Source: Macrosoma leucophasiata
Taxonomy: Eukaryota > Arthropoda > Insecta > Lepidoptera > Hedylidae
Direction of reading: 5' to 3'
Assembly: GCA_036365455.1 (NCBI GenBank)
Contig: JAWQUS010000017.1
Location: 6,076,001 to 6,140,000 of the forward strand
Length of the DNA: 64,000 nucleotides
Notes under the pieces: generated by a model
Database searches by the model: none
What the model was told of the DNA's origin: nothing
What the model saw: only the letters and a program-made list of their open reading frames with translations
Translations under genes and position numbers: made by a program
Shown: piece by piece, positions 19,846 to 30,700 of the stretch
Layout: every line of letters begins with the position of its first letter
Position numbering within the stretch: position 1 is the first letter of the stretch

Positions 19846-20212
19846 GATTAGTATCCGCCATGAACCTTTAAATTAATATCAATTCTTGTTATAGTACAAT
19901 GAAGTCAAATTGAGATCGCACAGCGCTAAGCGCCTGCGATTATATTCACATTATTTATTTATTTATTAAGAAAAGTTACATAATAGATTGTGCCTGTCCT
20001 TTTGTACAATATCTATCTCTTCTGAAGCGGTTAAGATTGTAATTTTGTGTAGAGCCAATCACCAAAGGAATCACGACATTGAATTAGCTTGAAATAAAGT
20101 CCATTTTCATCCACAACCTTGGTTATCATAAATGTAGATATTAAAAAAATAGAAAGAAATATTCTTCGGACAGTAATCGAACCTGCAACCTTAGGATAAT
20201 CAGTTCAGCCGC

Positions 20213-20383
20213 TTTTTTGTTTATGTAATGGAAGTGGCAAACAAGCATGCAGTTCACATTGATGTTAAGTGGTGACTGCAGTCTACAGACACCCACACAT
20301 AGACCAAGGTCAAAATGCAGTTGCGTTACCACTCCTAAGGCCTAAGGCGTTATGCCTCTGTGCCGGAAATTACAGAGCCGTAC
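20213..20383 (-). repeat. SINE-A, 5'-truncated
   Basis: T-tract end and tail half present; stops at TTACAGAGCCGTAC. Confidence 0.75.
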
Positions 20384-20411
20384 AAGTCTCAGCTAATCCA
20401 ATATTAATTAA

Positions 20412-20725
20412 AAATATATATATATTACCGTCACATAACGTGTGTTGTGTAGAAAAAAGGTGGGCAGTACCCTGATTTAAAAAAATCGAATCAGTCCAAC
20501 CGCTTTACCATTAAGCTACCGAAGTCCTACACCCGAGCGTCGAATTTTTCATTCCCTTCTTGATTTTAACCCATTTAGAATAGGTGTATGACGGTTACAA
20601 TAAAAAGGAGAAAAAAACTTAGGTAGCTTAGTGGTAAGGCGGTTGGACTGATTCGATTTTTTTAAATCAGGGTACTGCCCACATTTTTTTTACATAACAC
20701 ACGTTATGTGACGGTAATAAACAGA
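20412..20725. repeat. SINE-C inverted pair, about 105-bp arms
   Basis: The segment from 20412 to 20530 is the near-perfect reverse complement of 20612-20725, including TAGCTTAGTGGTAAGGCGG and AAATCAGGGTACTGCCCAC. The spacer is about 80 bp. Confidence 0.75.
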
Positions 20726-20739
20726 AATTAAAGAAAAAA

Positions 20740-20960
20740 AAAGGAATGAAAAATTTGACTTTGGCTAAGAATTGAACCTGCGACCTCAGGATAACCAGTC
20801 CAGCCGCTTTACCACTAAGCTACCGCAGTCCCACCTTAGGTAGCTGGTTATCCTGAGGTCGCAGGTTCGATTCCTCCCCGAAGTCAAATTATTCTTTTTT
20901 TCTTTAATTTCTAAAGTTCACTCGCATGTGTTATTGCGAAAATAAATAGTACGATGATAA
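20740..20960. repeat. Second SINE-C inverted pair
   Basis: A minus copy (head complement near 20780-20835) abuts a plus copy (20838-20960) with B box GCAGGTTCGATTCC and tail AAAGTTCACTCGCATGTG. Confidence 0.7.
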
Positions 20961-21528
20961 TAAATGTTTTTTTTTTAATTAATATTGGATTAGCTGAGTT
21001 CCCTGTACTTTCTAGTACAACTGCTCTTTAGCATGTACCAAGATGCCCCCCGTAAATGTAATAAGGGTTTGGTTGCAGTTTAGCAACGATAAATAAATCA
21101 AAGCAATTATTCAACGTTATTGTGACGCAGCAGCATAATATATAAGTTACCAAACGATACAAAACACAATATTCTAAATAAACACACTTAATATAAAAAA
21201 AAAACTTTATTTTTTTTTTTCATATTTAAGTGAGCGTACTATCAATTGTTCGACCCAAAAATGACGTGTCTATTCATTTATGAAATCATCAGTATTTACA
21301 ATACAAGGAAATTAAATACATGAACTCGTACAAACTGCATAATGGAAACCAATAAGTCATAGTTTTCAAAACATGTGTTGATTTGGTATAATTATGTCGC
21401 GGCAAGTCATCCCTGATACGCAGCACCGCAATTTCTTTCGTAAAATATTAGCCCCATTCATACGTTGCGTTGTGTCGATTTACACTGTCGTAGCGTCAAC
21501 GCACCGTTGACGCGGCGACAGCGTTTTG

Positions 21529-21905
21529 TTTTTATGTACCTAATGGAGGTGGCAAACAAGCATGTAGTTCACATTGATGTTAAGTGACGACTGCAGCCTA
21601 TAGGCACACAAAAAACAAAAGTAAAAATGCAGATACGTTGCCACCCCTGAGACCTTAGTTGTTATGTCTCTATGATAGTTATTACGGGGCCATACAAACC
21701 GATCTCTTACATACACATAATAAGATATGAGCGCATTCCTTCGTCGCACGCAACCTATCAACGGATCAATAAGACGAAGCAGGAGGGAAAGATTACCTAA
21801 AGAATTATGAACGTAGAAGCAAGGGAGATGTGCTTGGACCGGGATATATGGCGCTTCACACACTCTGCCTACCCCGTTAGGGACTTGGCGTTAAGATACA
21901 AACAT
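21529..21905 (-). repeat. SINE-A (old) next to a LINE 3' fragment
   Basis: SINE-A 3' half at 21529-21696. Then 21710-21905 carries the minus-strand LINE 3' end motif CCAAGTCCCTAACGGGGTAG, shared with 31340. Confidence 0.6.
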
Positions 21906-21925
21906 AGGTAAATTTAAACAAGTCA

Positions 21926-22073
21926 AGGGGTTATCAGGGACAAAGGTTTATCATACTTCATCTCTGATACAATGAGGGTTTTTCCATTTTCTGAAAGTTT
22001 CCTAGTGCCGCCCTTGGTGATGCACAATGTACCCATAGATCTCAACGGGCGAATCGAGGCTGTTTGCATGTAC
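21926..22073 (+). repeat. SINE-B fragment
   Basis: Degraded plus-strand piece (TTTTTCCATTTTCTGAAAG, GGGCGAATCGAGGC) broken by the M MITE. Its 3' end resumes at 22320-22389 (ACCCCTTTGGGGAGAACAGG). Confidence 0.6.
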
Positions 22074-22322
22074 TCATCAAGAAATATTACACATCGAGCA
22101 TATACAATTGACAATCGGCTAGTTTCGACTTCGTAGAGCGTTATCTCTGCTGCACACTGCCTACGTAAGCGCCCGTAGTCCGGTGTTGGTCAAAACTTAA
22201 TCAAAATGGTTGACAAACGTCAGATATGTACGGTGCGCAAGAGATAACGCTCTACAAACCCGGAATAAGCCGCAGTCTTCTTCCTAACATCGATTTGCAA
22301 TATTTATTATTATTGGATACTG
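22074..22322. mobile_element. M MITE, mariner-like
   Basis: Ends ATCAAGAAATATTACACATC and TTATTATTGGATACTG are inverted. It sits inside a SINE-B copy whose two parts flank it. Confidence 0.7.
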
Positions 22323-22458
22323 TATGCATGTATTAATATCTACCTACCCCTTTGGGGAGAACAGGCGTGTGAAGTTATGTTACGTTATAATTTTCATAAT
22401 TTTTATTTGTAATAAACTTCTAACCCTGGTCGTAGTTGTAAACGTGTATTTAAGTCAG

Positions 22459-22763
22459 CATAGAGCAACACGGGCCTTCGGCCGCGCGGACCGGAGTATA
22501 GCCATAGCGTTTATTACCGATGCAAAACAATGTGTCATTTTTAGCGGGGGGAATTACGTGTGACACACACACAAACACACTACAAAAATCGTCTATTACC
22601 ACAAAACTCACACCTTGACTTTTACAAAATATATAAACAATTTCCGCACAAATTTAAACATCTTGGCGACAGGCATAAGAACACTTGTACTTTGACAGAG
22701 CGGGAAGCCTGCATATGGCTACTCCTCCGATCCGCCGCGGCCGGTGGCCCGTGTTGCTCTATG
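22459..22763. mobile_element. H3 MITE, hAT-like
   Basis: Full-length with both inverted ends (CATAGAGCAACACGGGCC and complement). Flanks TAAGTCAG / ATAGTCAG give a 6-of-8 target duplication. Confidence 0.8.
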
Positions 22764-23165
22764 ATAGTCAGGCGCATTTATATTATCTGTACGATGCAAA
22801 TTTTAAACATAAATAACTTGATAATTCCTATATTAATGGCTGCGCTTACACTTTGCAACTTATTTTTACAGATTTTTGTGGAGAAAATATACTTTTAATC
22901 ACAACTTTTTTAATTCTTACTTTATACCGTTTATATATACACTGAGTGATACACGAAGATGGAATAATAAAATATTTGAAAATATGATATAAGAAAATCC
23001 TTCTTAAAAATGTTGATTTTCGGTTTTAGTTAATAAATAAAATACTGCAATAAAAATAATAATTTGATACCTCCTATATTAATTGATGCGCTATATCAAC
23101 ACCATGTGACTAATTTAAACAGTTTTTTTGGGGAAAACATACTTTAATAAAATGTTTTTTTTATA

Positions 23166-23287
23166 TTTGTAGTGTGTGTCACACGTATTTCCCCCCGCAA
23201 AAGAAGACAGAATGTTTTGCATCGGTAATAAACGCGATAGCTACTCTCCTCCGGTCCGCCGCGGCCGGTGGCCCGTGTTGCTCATGC
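23166..23287. mobile_element. H3 MITE, half element
   Basis: Only one end (GTGGCCCGTGTTGCTC) and adjoining interior remain. Confidence 0.65.
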
Positions 23288-23502
23288 TTCGTCTTGATCT
23301 TATTATGACCGTACGTATAATATTTTTGTGTATGTACAGGGTTAATTTAAATTAGCGCATCACCTCTTGCAGGCAGCCTCTCTACATAAATCCGAACATT
23401 TGTTCTACAACTTTTTAAAATGTAAGTTTTACATACAACATTTTTATTTTGCTTATGAACTGGCATTTACTCAAAGCGTAGGCAGAGAATATGTTGTACT
23501 AC

Positions 23503-23791
23503 CATAGAGCAACACCGCAGGGGAGTAGCCATATGTAGGCTTTCCCCTCTGTCAAAGTACAATCCCCAAATATACCTGGCGCCTAGATGTTAAAATGTGT
23601 GCGTGAAATTGTTTCTGTATTTTGTTAAAGTCAAGGTGTGAGTTTCCTAGTAATAGACGATAATTGTAGAGTGCGTGTGTGTCGCACGTATTTCCACCCG
23701 CAAAAAATGACACGACTGTTTTGCATCGGCAATACACGCTATTGCTACTCCCATCCGGTCCACCGCGACCGGTGGGCCACGTTGCTCTATG
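23503..23791. mobile_element. H3 MITE nested in the TIR element
   Basis: Ends CATAGAGCAACACC and CACGTTGCTCTATG; flanks TGTACTAC / GTTACTAC are a decayed 8-bp duplication. Confidence 0.75.
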
Positions 23792-23803
23792 GTTACTACG
23801 TAT

Positions 23804-24000
23804 AGAATGGACACTTCGACTTCCCGCCCGATTTCTCCGCCTCACCCAACCTCCTCCCCTCTTATGGGCGACGGTTGGTATTCTCTACGTGCTACGCACA
23901 CAGTTGCACGTGTAAATACACGTCACTGATTGATGTCTGTGTTATGGAGACCAAATTAAGCGTTTGTATGGAATTTTGGCGGAGTGTCCGCGGTGTGGCG
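23804..24000 (-). repeat. Repeat F
   Basis: Uninterrupted minus-strand copy from TAGAATGGACACTTCG to GGAGTGTCCGCGGTGTG. Confidence 0.75.
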
Positions 24001-24279
24001 TAGATATGTCATGAACCTTTGCCTAGGTCAAATATCACCACGTGCAGCGCTGAGCGGTGTTGAGGGATTACGCAACGGCGGCAATGCTCTTTAACACTCT
24101 TGAAATCGTTTTTTTTAATATATTATTTCGCATTAAAACATGCTTGTTAACACATGTCGTGTTCTTTAAAAATATATTTCACAAGCATGTGTTAATGCGA
24201 AATAATATAAAAAAAAATAATTAAGGGTAAAAGCGACTTCTTTACGATATTTAATAAACTGCAAAGTTTATTGTATGGA

Positions 24280-24490
24280 TTGCCTAACTAGCATAGTGTG
24301 GCAATAGATGGCGCTACTGCCACCATAAGGCAATGCAATAAATTTGTGAAGGAAAGATTTGACAAATCGGGCAGGACTTCGGTAGCTCAGTTGGAAGAGC
24401 GGCTGGACTAGATTCCCAGTAGGCCGCGAGTTCGAGTCTCGCCTGAAGTTAAATTTTTCTTTCCATTTTTCTTTAATAATACTCTTGAAA
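24280..24490 (+). repeat. SINE-C with upstream shared segment
   Basis: tRNA-like head GGTAGCTCAGTTGGAAGAGC and B box GCGAGTTCGAGTCTCGC, preceded by the segment also found at 8350-8440. Confidence 0.75.
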
Positions 24491-24681
24491 TCATTTTTGT
24501 TCTTTTTCATTTGGATTATTTATCAAGATTTGTAAAAAGTCGTAAAACAAAGGTTGTTGGGGTTGATATAGAGATGCTGCCTGCAAGAGGTTATGCGCTA
24601 ATTTAAATTAACCCTGTATATTTTATCATCATTCATCCAATATTGGCCATCTCCGTGAATCACATGGTACAATAATACATT

Positions 24682-24784
24682 TTATACTTTCTTAACAATC
24701 TGCACAACATCTTCGTCTGATAAAATATGTTCTATTCCCACCTTCTGCGGCTGATGCTTCACAGATGAACCCCATACGAGAGCA
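24682..24784 (-). CDS. DRG1: DRG1 exon 7 (C terminus)
   Basis: Encodes [20 protein letters not shown] to VKKV and TAA; TGS domain end. No AATAAA was seen before the TIR element 65 bp downstream. Confidence 0.95.
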
Positions 24785-27700
24785 CTGTAAAAAATATGAG
24801 TTTTTCTTTAATTACAGTACTTACACCTGAGCACACAGCGAAGAAATCGTGGCCATACATTTATACAAAAAAAAATAAAAAGGAAAACGGCCAAGTGCGT
24901 GTCACGCGCAATCTAGTGTTCCGTTTTTTAGTACATTTTATAAGTAATCATAGGTATCGATTATAACTCGTAAAGTTGTTGAGTCTATTTAGTCGTAACA
25001 GTTTTCCTTTTAAAATATACCACCGTGATTATTAGGGCTACAGCATTTATTCACTTAAAATCAATGTGAAGTTTGTTTGCCATTTCTTGACATAAAAAAG
25101 TATCTGTGAATAAATTAAGGGGCCACAGATAAATGTATAAGCCCTAAATAACTTACTATTTAAATTCCTTAACAATAGACCTTTTTTATGTAATGGAAGT
25201 GGCAAACAAGCATGCAGTTCACATTGATGTTAAGACATGACTGCAGCCTATAGACACCCACAGAAAGACCAAGGTCAAAATGCAGATCCGTTACCACTCC
25301 TGAGGCATAAGGTGTTATGCCTCTGTGCCGGAAATTACAGGGCCGTACATTACCACCTGATCGGAACACAATAGTGCCGAACACTACCATTTAGCGGCAA
25401 GTATATTAGGTAATGCGGTGGTGCCTACGCCCGCGAGCTCCGTCACTGGAGCTCTACTACCAGTAGAGACCTATGTAGTTTCTTGTAGAAGTCTTCACCC
25501 GACGTTCTATCGCATGCAGTGAAGCTTGTTTTGCATCAAGAACTAGGTAACCTTATCTATCTATCGCCAAATGGTAGTGTTCAGTACTATCGTGGTCCGA
25601 TCAGGGGGTAATGTATGGCCCCGTAATAACTATCACAGAGACTTAAAAATTTAAGTCTCAGGCGTGGCAACGCATGTGTATTTTGACCTCTGTTTTATGT
25701 GTAGATGTCGATGGGCTGCAGTCATCATTTAACATCAATGTGAGCTGCATGCATGTTTTCCACTTTGCTTATATAAAAACAATTGCAGCGTTTTAAAAGA
25801 AAAAGGTTTACTTACTATTTAAATTCCTTAACAATAGACCTATGTAGTTTGTTGCAGAAGTCCTCAACCGAGGTTCTATCGGCGTGCAGTACTACTGGGG
25901 CGTTATAATCAGGCAGCTGTCCTTTGGGCTTGGTGTATATTCTAATAAGCTTGAGATATTCCCACATCTTCTCCAATAAATCGTCAAAGTTCCACTTGTG
26001 ATGGGCAGATATGGGCACACAGTGCGGTATCTTGTAGATAACGTCCAATTCCTCTATGCTTATTTGATCTGTGAAATGATTATAAAACCAGTTAATTTAT
26101 TTAAAAACATATTAAAAAACAATCTGACAAGCTTTTATTCAAAATAATTAGAAAAACTTTGAAAAATCAGAAAAACCTTTGAGTACAAATCATTTATAAA
26201 TCTTGATAAGTAATTTTACATATTTGGTCTTTTAACACATCCTTTTCTGTTGACCCAGCATATGTTGGTTGAGTTGGACTATTTGGACGTCAAAACATTT
26301 TTCTGCACATTGTTTTTTCTCTCAACTTAAACATAACTTTAAATTGTTTGAGCAAGGTCAACGAACAGTGGGTGTCCATCCACAAGAGAAAATGTATAAA
26401 CAACAAAATGTCCTTTTGTAGAATGTGCAAGATTCTTCAAAATGAATCCGAGTAGAAGTAAGAAGAAAAATTAAAAGAACTCTTGGTGGACTTTGGCAGC
26501 TTAGTTGGGTCACAAGTGGTTTCAAGCTGCCTGAAGTCAAATTGTTCATACCAATTTTCTTAAAAAAAATATTTCACTTGCATGTGTTATTGTGAAAAAA
26601 TAAAAATGTAGGATCGGTGAGCCTGAGGAATAGGAAACGGAACGTGAGTGAGTGAAATGATGTAATGAAAGAGTAGGACAGGTGGAAGTGGCATGACAGT
26701 TGTGAAAGGAAGGGAAGATCACTTTTTCTTGTTGGTGGGCGAGATAATTGATTACGGTGTACAAAGTTTATTAAGTTAATGGTGTATAGTGGAAGAACAA
26801 AAATATAAAACTGTAGGTTTATGTAACCTACAGTTTTATTTACCGCCTGGGATCCCAACAGTACAATAATTATCCAGTATCGAACAAGAAATATTGCACA
26901 TCGACCTTAGGAAGGAGTGTTCGACTTATTTCGGATGTGTAGAGCATTATCTCTTTCATACTTTATTTATGTGACATTTGTAGACCATTTTGATCGAGAT
27001 TTGAACAATACCGGACTATCAGTGCTTACGTAGGCAGTGTGCAGCACAGATAACGCTCTACGAAGTCGAACCTAGCCGATTCTCTCTTTCGTAGGTTTGA
27101 TGTGCAATATTTCTTGCTGGGTACTGTAAAAAAATAAAAACGGCCCGGCACGGCCCTGTAATTTCCGGCACAGAGGCACAACACCTTAGGCCTCAGGAGC
27201 GGGTAAAACATCTGCATTTTGACCTTGGTCTTTGCGGGTGTCTATAGGCTGTAGTCATCACTTAACATCAATGTGAACTGCATGTTTGTTTGCCTCTTCC
27301 ATTACATAAAAAAAACTCACCAATTTTATTAAGTAAATAAATGCAAGGCACGTATATCCTGTTGCCTTCGATGACGTCGATCAGGTCGTCACTGGTCGCG
27401 TCGTATCTCAGCGTTATGTCGGCGTTGTGTATCTTGTATTCCGATAGGATTGTCTTTACTGTTTCTAGGTCTAACTCGGTTTGCGGGCACTGGGAACAAA
27501 ATACTACGTTTGACTATGTCTTCACTTTACCTGCCTCAGTGAGTAGGTAACGATTTCCGATATGGCAGTTTGTATCGATATATCGTATCGTATTGTATCG
27601 ATACGCGATATACTATATTATTATGTCATATATTATTATGGCTGTACTTGTGTATCGATATTGTAATTATCATATCGAATAGATTGAACATAATTTTTAA

Positions 27701-30700
27701 AGTGTACGTCTTATATCAAATTGTAGGTTTGTTTCTTTTAATTACAATTTACGAAAAACAACATTTACTAACTATAATGAGTTCCCGTTTTTACAACGGA
27801 CAATTTCTAACTACAAAAATTTAACAAATGAAACAAACAGAAACAAAATCCTGATATTCATTGCAAATGTAGTTCACTTCAATTTTTCTTCAGCATACCT
27901 ATTAAAAGATGAAGAAAATAAACAAATGGCGGTACTGACACCGCAACCGCTGATCAATATTTGAAAGCAAATTTTAATATTACTTTGTAGTAGTCAAAAA
28001 TGCTATATTTCTGGCGAAGCAATACAAAAAAATCGATATATCGTTTTCCGGTGTATTGATAGATCCGGCATTGCTAGTACACACTACGGGCCTCGGCAAC
28101 GAGCGACCAAACGAGCGTGTAGCGGGTCTATCAAACCTTTTCAGTCTGGTCGCTTGTTGAATGTTTTATAGATACAGTGCTTAACAATAAATATTGCACA
28201 TCGATCCTAGGAAGGAGAATACGCCTTATTTCGGGTCTGTAGAGCGTTATCTCTTTCGCACCTTACCTATTTGACGTTTGTCGACCATTTTGATCAAGTC
28301 TTGACCAATACTGGACTGTCAGTGCTTACGTAGGCAGTGTGCAACAGAGATGACGCTCTACGAAATCGAAACCAGCCGATCGTCTCTTTTGCAGGCTTGA
28401 TGTGCAATATTTATTGTTGAGTACTGTACACATGTGATTGATGCCATACTCACAGTCGTATTCAAATTGATTCCGCCCTTGTCTTTTTTCCTAAAGTGTA
28501 TGTTGGGTGGTTGTTTGTTCAACCGCAACCCGAAACCCTCCAACTCGTGTTCCAGAAGTTTCTTGTGTTGGAGAGGCTTCAACACGTCTAGTACTATGAA
28601 GACAAGACTGCATGTTCTCGCCACGGCTATCACTTGACGACCACGACCCTTGCCGTCTTTCGCGCCTTCTATGATTCCCGGTAGATCTAGTAACTGAAAA
28701 ATATATTAATGTGAAATTAACTTTAGATAAGACTACATATTTCAATAGTAAATAGAACAACGCGGGGTGAGCAGCGTCCCGCGCTGTAAAACTACCGCCA
28801 CTGCGATCGTCAATCCGCCAGTCAAGGCATGGTTAAATTCATAGGTCGATGGTTCATATCCGGCTCGAAGAACCAATGTTTGGGATGTTCCCGAACATAA
28901 AAACTGCTCATAAATTAAACACTGATTTAAATGTAAATTGATTATATTTAAACAGTTTTTTTTTTTATGTTATAAAAGTGGCAAACAATCGTGCAGTTCA
29001 CATTGATGTTAAGTGATGACTGCAGCCTATAGACACCCACACAATGACCAGAGGTCAAAATGCAAATGCGCTGCCACTCCTGAGGCATTAGGTGTTATGC
29101 CTCTGTGCCGGAAATTACAGAGCCGTACATTACCACCTGACCGGAACACGATAGTGCTGAACACTACCATTTAACGGCAAGTATATTAGGTAATGCGGTG
29201 GTGCCCACGCCCGCGAGCTCCGTCACTGGAGCTCTACCACCAGTAAAAAATAACTGATAACTGATAATTATGATAGTGACTGAATGATAGGTGAGACTGA
29301 TTGACGCGTTATGCGCGGACGCGGTAATGATGTGAACTGCCTAATGTGACAATACTAGTGAAACTGAAAATGCTGACACCTTGTAGACTAGGTAGGTAGT
29401 CCTTGTAGACTACGGACCTCTAACAACCATTACTGTTGTATGTTACCTACCTGTATTTTAGCACCCTTATATTTAATGCAGCCTGGTACAGTGGTCAACG
29501 TTGTGAACTCATACGCTGCCACCTCAGAGTATACACCAGCGAGATTTGACAGCAGAGTAGATTTGCCCACTGATGGGAATCCCACAAACCCAATACGGGC
29601 ATCGCCAGTTTTGGCGACATCGAACCCTGTAATTAATAAATTACTAAATAAATATCTGTAAAAATATAAACTGTGTATGGGCATAAAATGATTTTATTTG
29701 AAGCTGTATTCATTTAATTGTAATTACATAATCTTATCTATGGTATATCTATCTATGGAGATATATCTATGGTAATCTATAAATAAATTTTCATTGTAAC
29801 ATAAAAACACAATTAAGCTTTATTCAAAGTGCTTGAATTTGTGTTTAAAAGAACATGGAACAGGGAAATTCAAGAAGGAAAAATGTCTTATTTGTTGCAG
29901 AGGACCAAGACATAAGACTACAATAGTTGTAATAAGAAAAAGAAGTTTATTTATTGTTTTATTATTTCCATTTATAATCAGCTGACAGATTGGAGATTGC
30001 CACATCTTGTGATGTAGTATCTCGTACATTGAACTCATTAAAAAAATAAAATTAATGAACATAAATGATACAAAAATACAAACAACAATAAGAGAAAAAC
30101 AATCATCAAAGTTTATTTTAGAAACTTTAGTTTGTAGTGAATTTATTAAGAGAAACTACAGTTTCTATTAATAAATTCAGAATAAAACAAAACTATATTC
30201 TGAAAGTTCTTTTTAGTTTAGGAACTTATATAATTTTCAACAGTTAGCAACATTTCTAATTTGACTTCTGGCATTTTGTGAGTACACTTCATAAGTGGGA
30301 GAATTAGTTTGCGAAGTGGTTGGGTCAATGCGAGAAAATTATGTAAATCTATACTAATATTATAAAGCTGAAGAGTTTGTTTGTTTGAACGTGCTAATCT
30401 CAGAAAACTACTGGTCCGATTTGAAAAATTCTTTCAGTGTTAGACAGTCCATTTATCGAGGAAGGCTTTAGGCTATATATCATCACGCTAAGACTAATAG
30501 GAGCGGAGCACTAAAGAAGAATGTTTCAAAATCGGGGGATTTTTTTTTCCTATTGAGAGCTTCCACTGCTTGCGCTGCGTAAACGGTAAAAGTTTCACAA
30601 AAATCATGTACTAAAGGTTTTTTTCCCTTCAAAGGTCTAAAAAAACTCCGCGACAGCATATGTCTATCTTTTAACGTTAGCTCACTATAAGGTTTTTTAT

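Larger units (their letters stand above)
23337..24616. mobile_element. TA-flanked TIR element (mariner-like) beside DRG1
   Basis: About 50-bp inverted ends CAGGGTTAATTTAAATTAGC at 23337 and its complement ending at 24616, each next to a TA. The 1.28-kb interior carries nested H3, repeat F and SINE-C but no transposase. It ends 65 bp downstream of the DRG1 stop codon. Confidence 0.7.
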
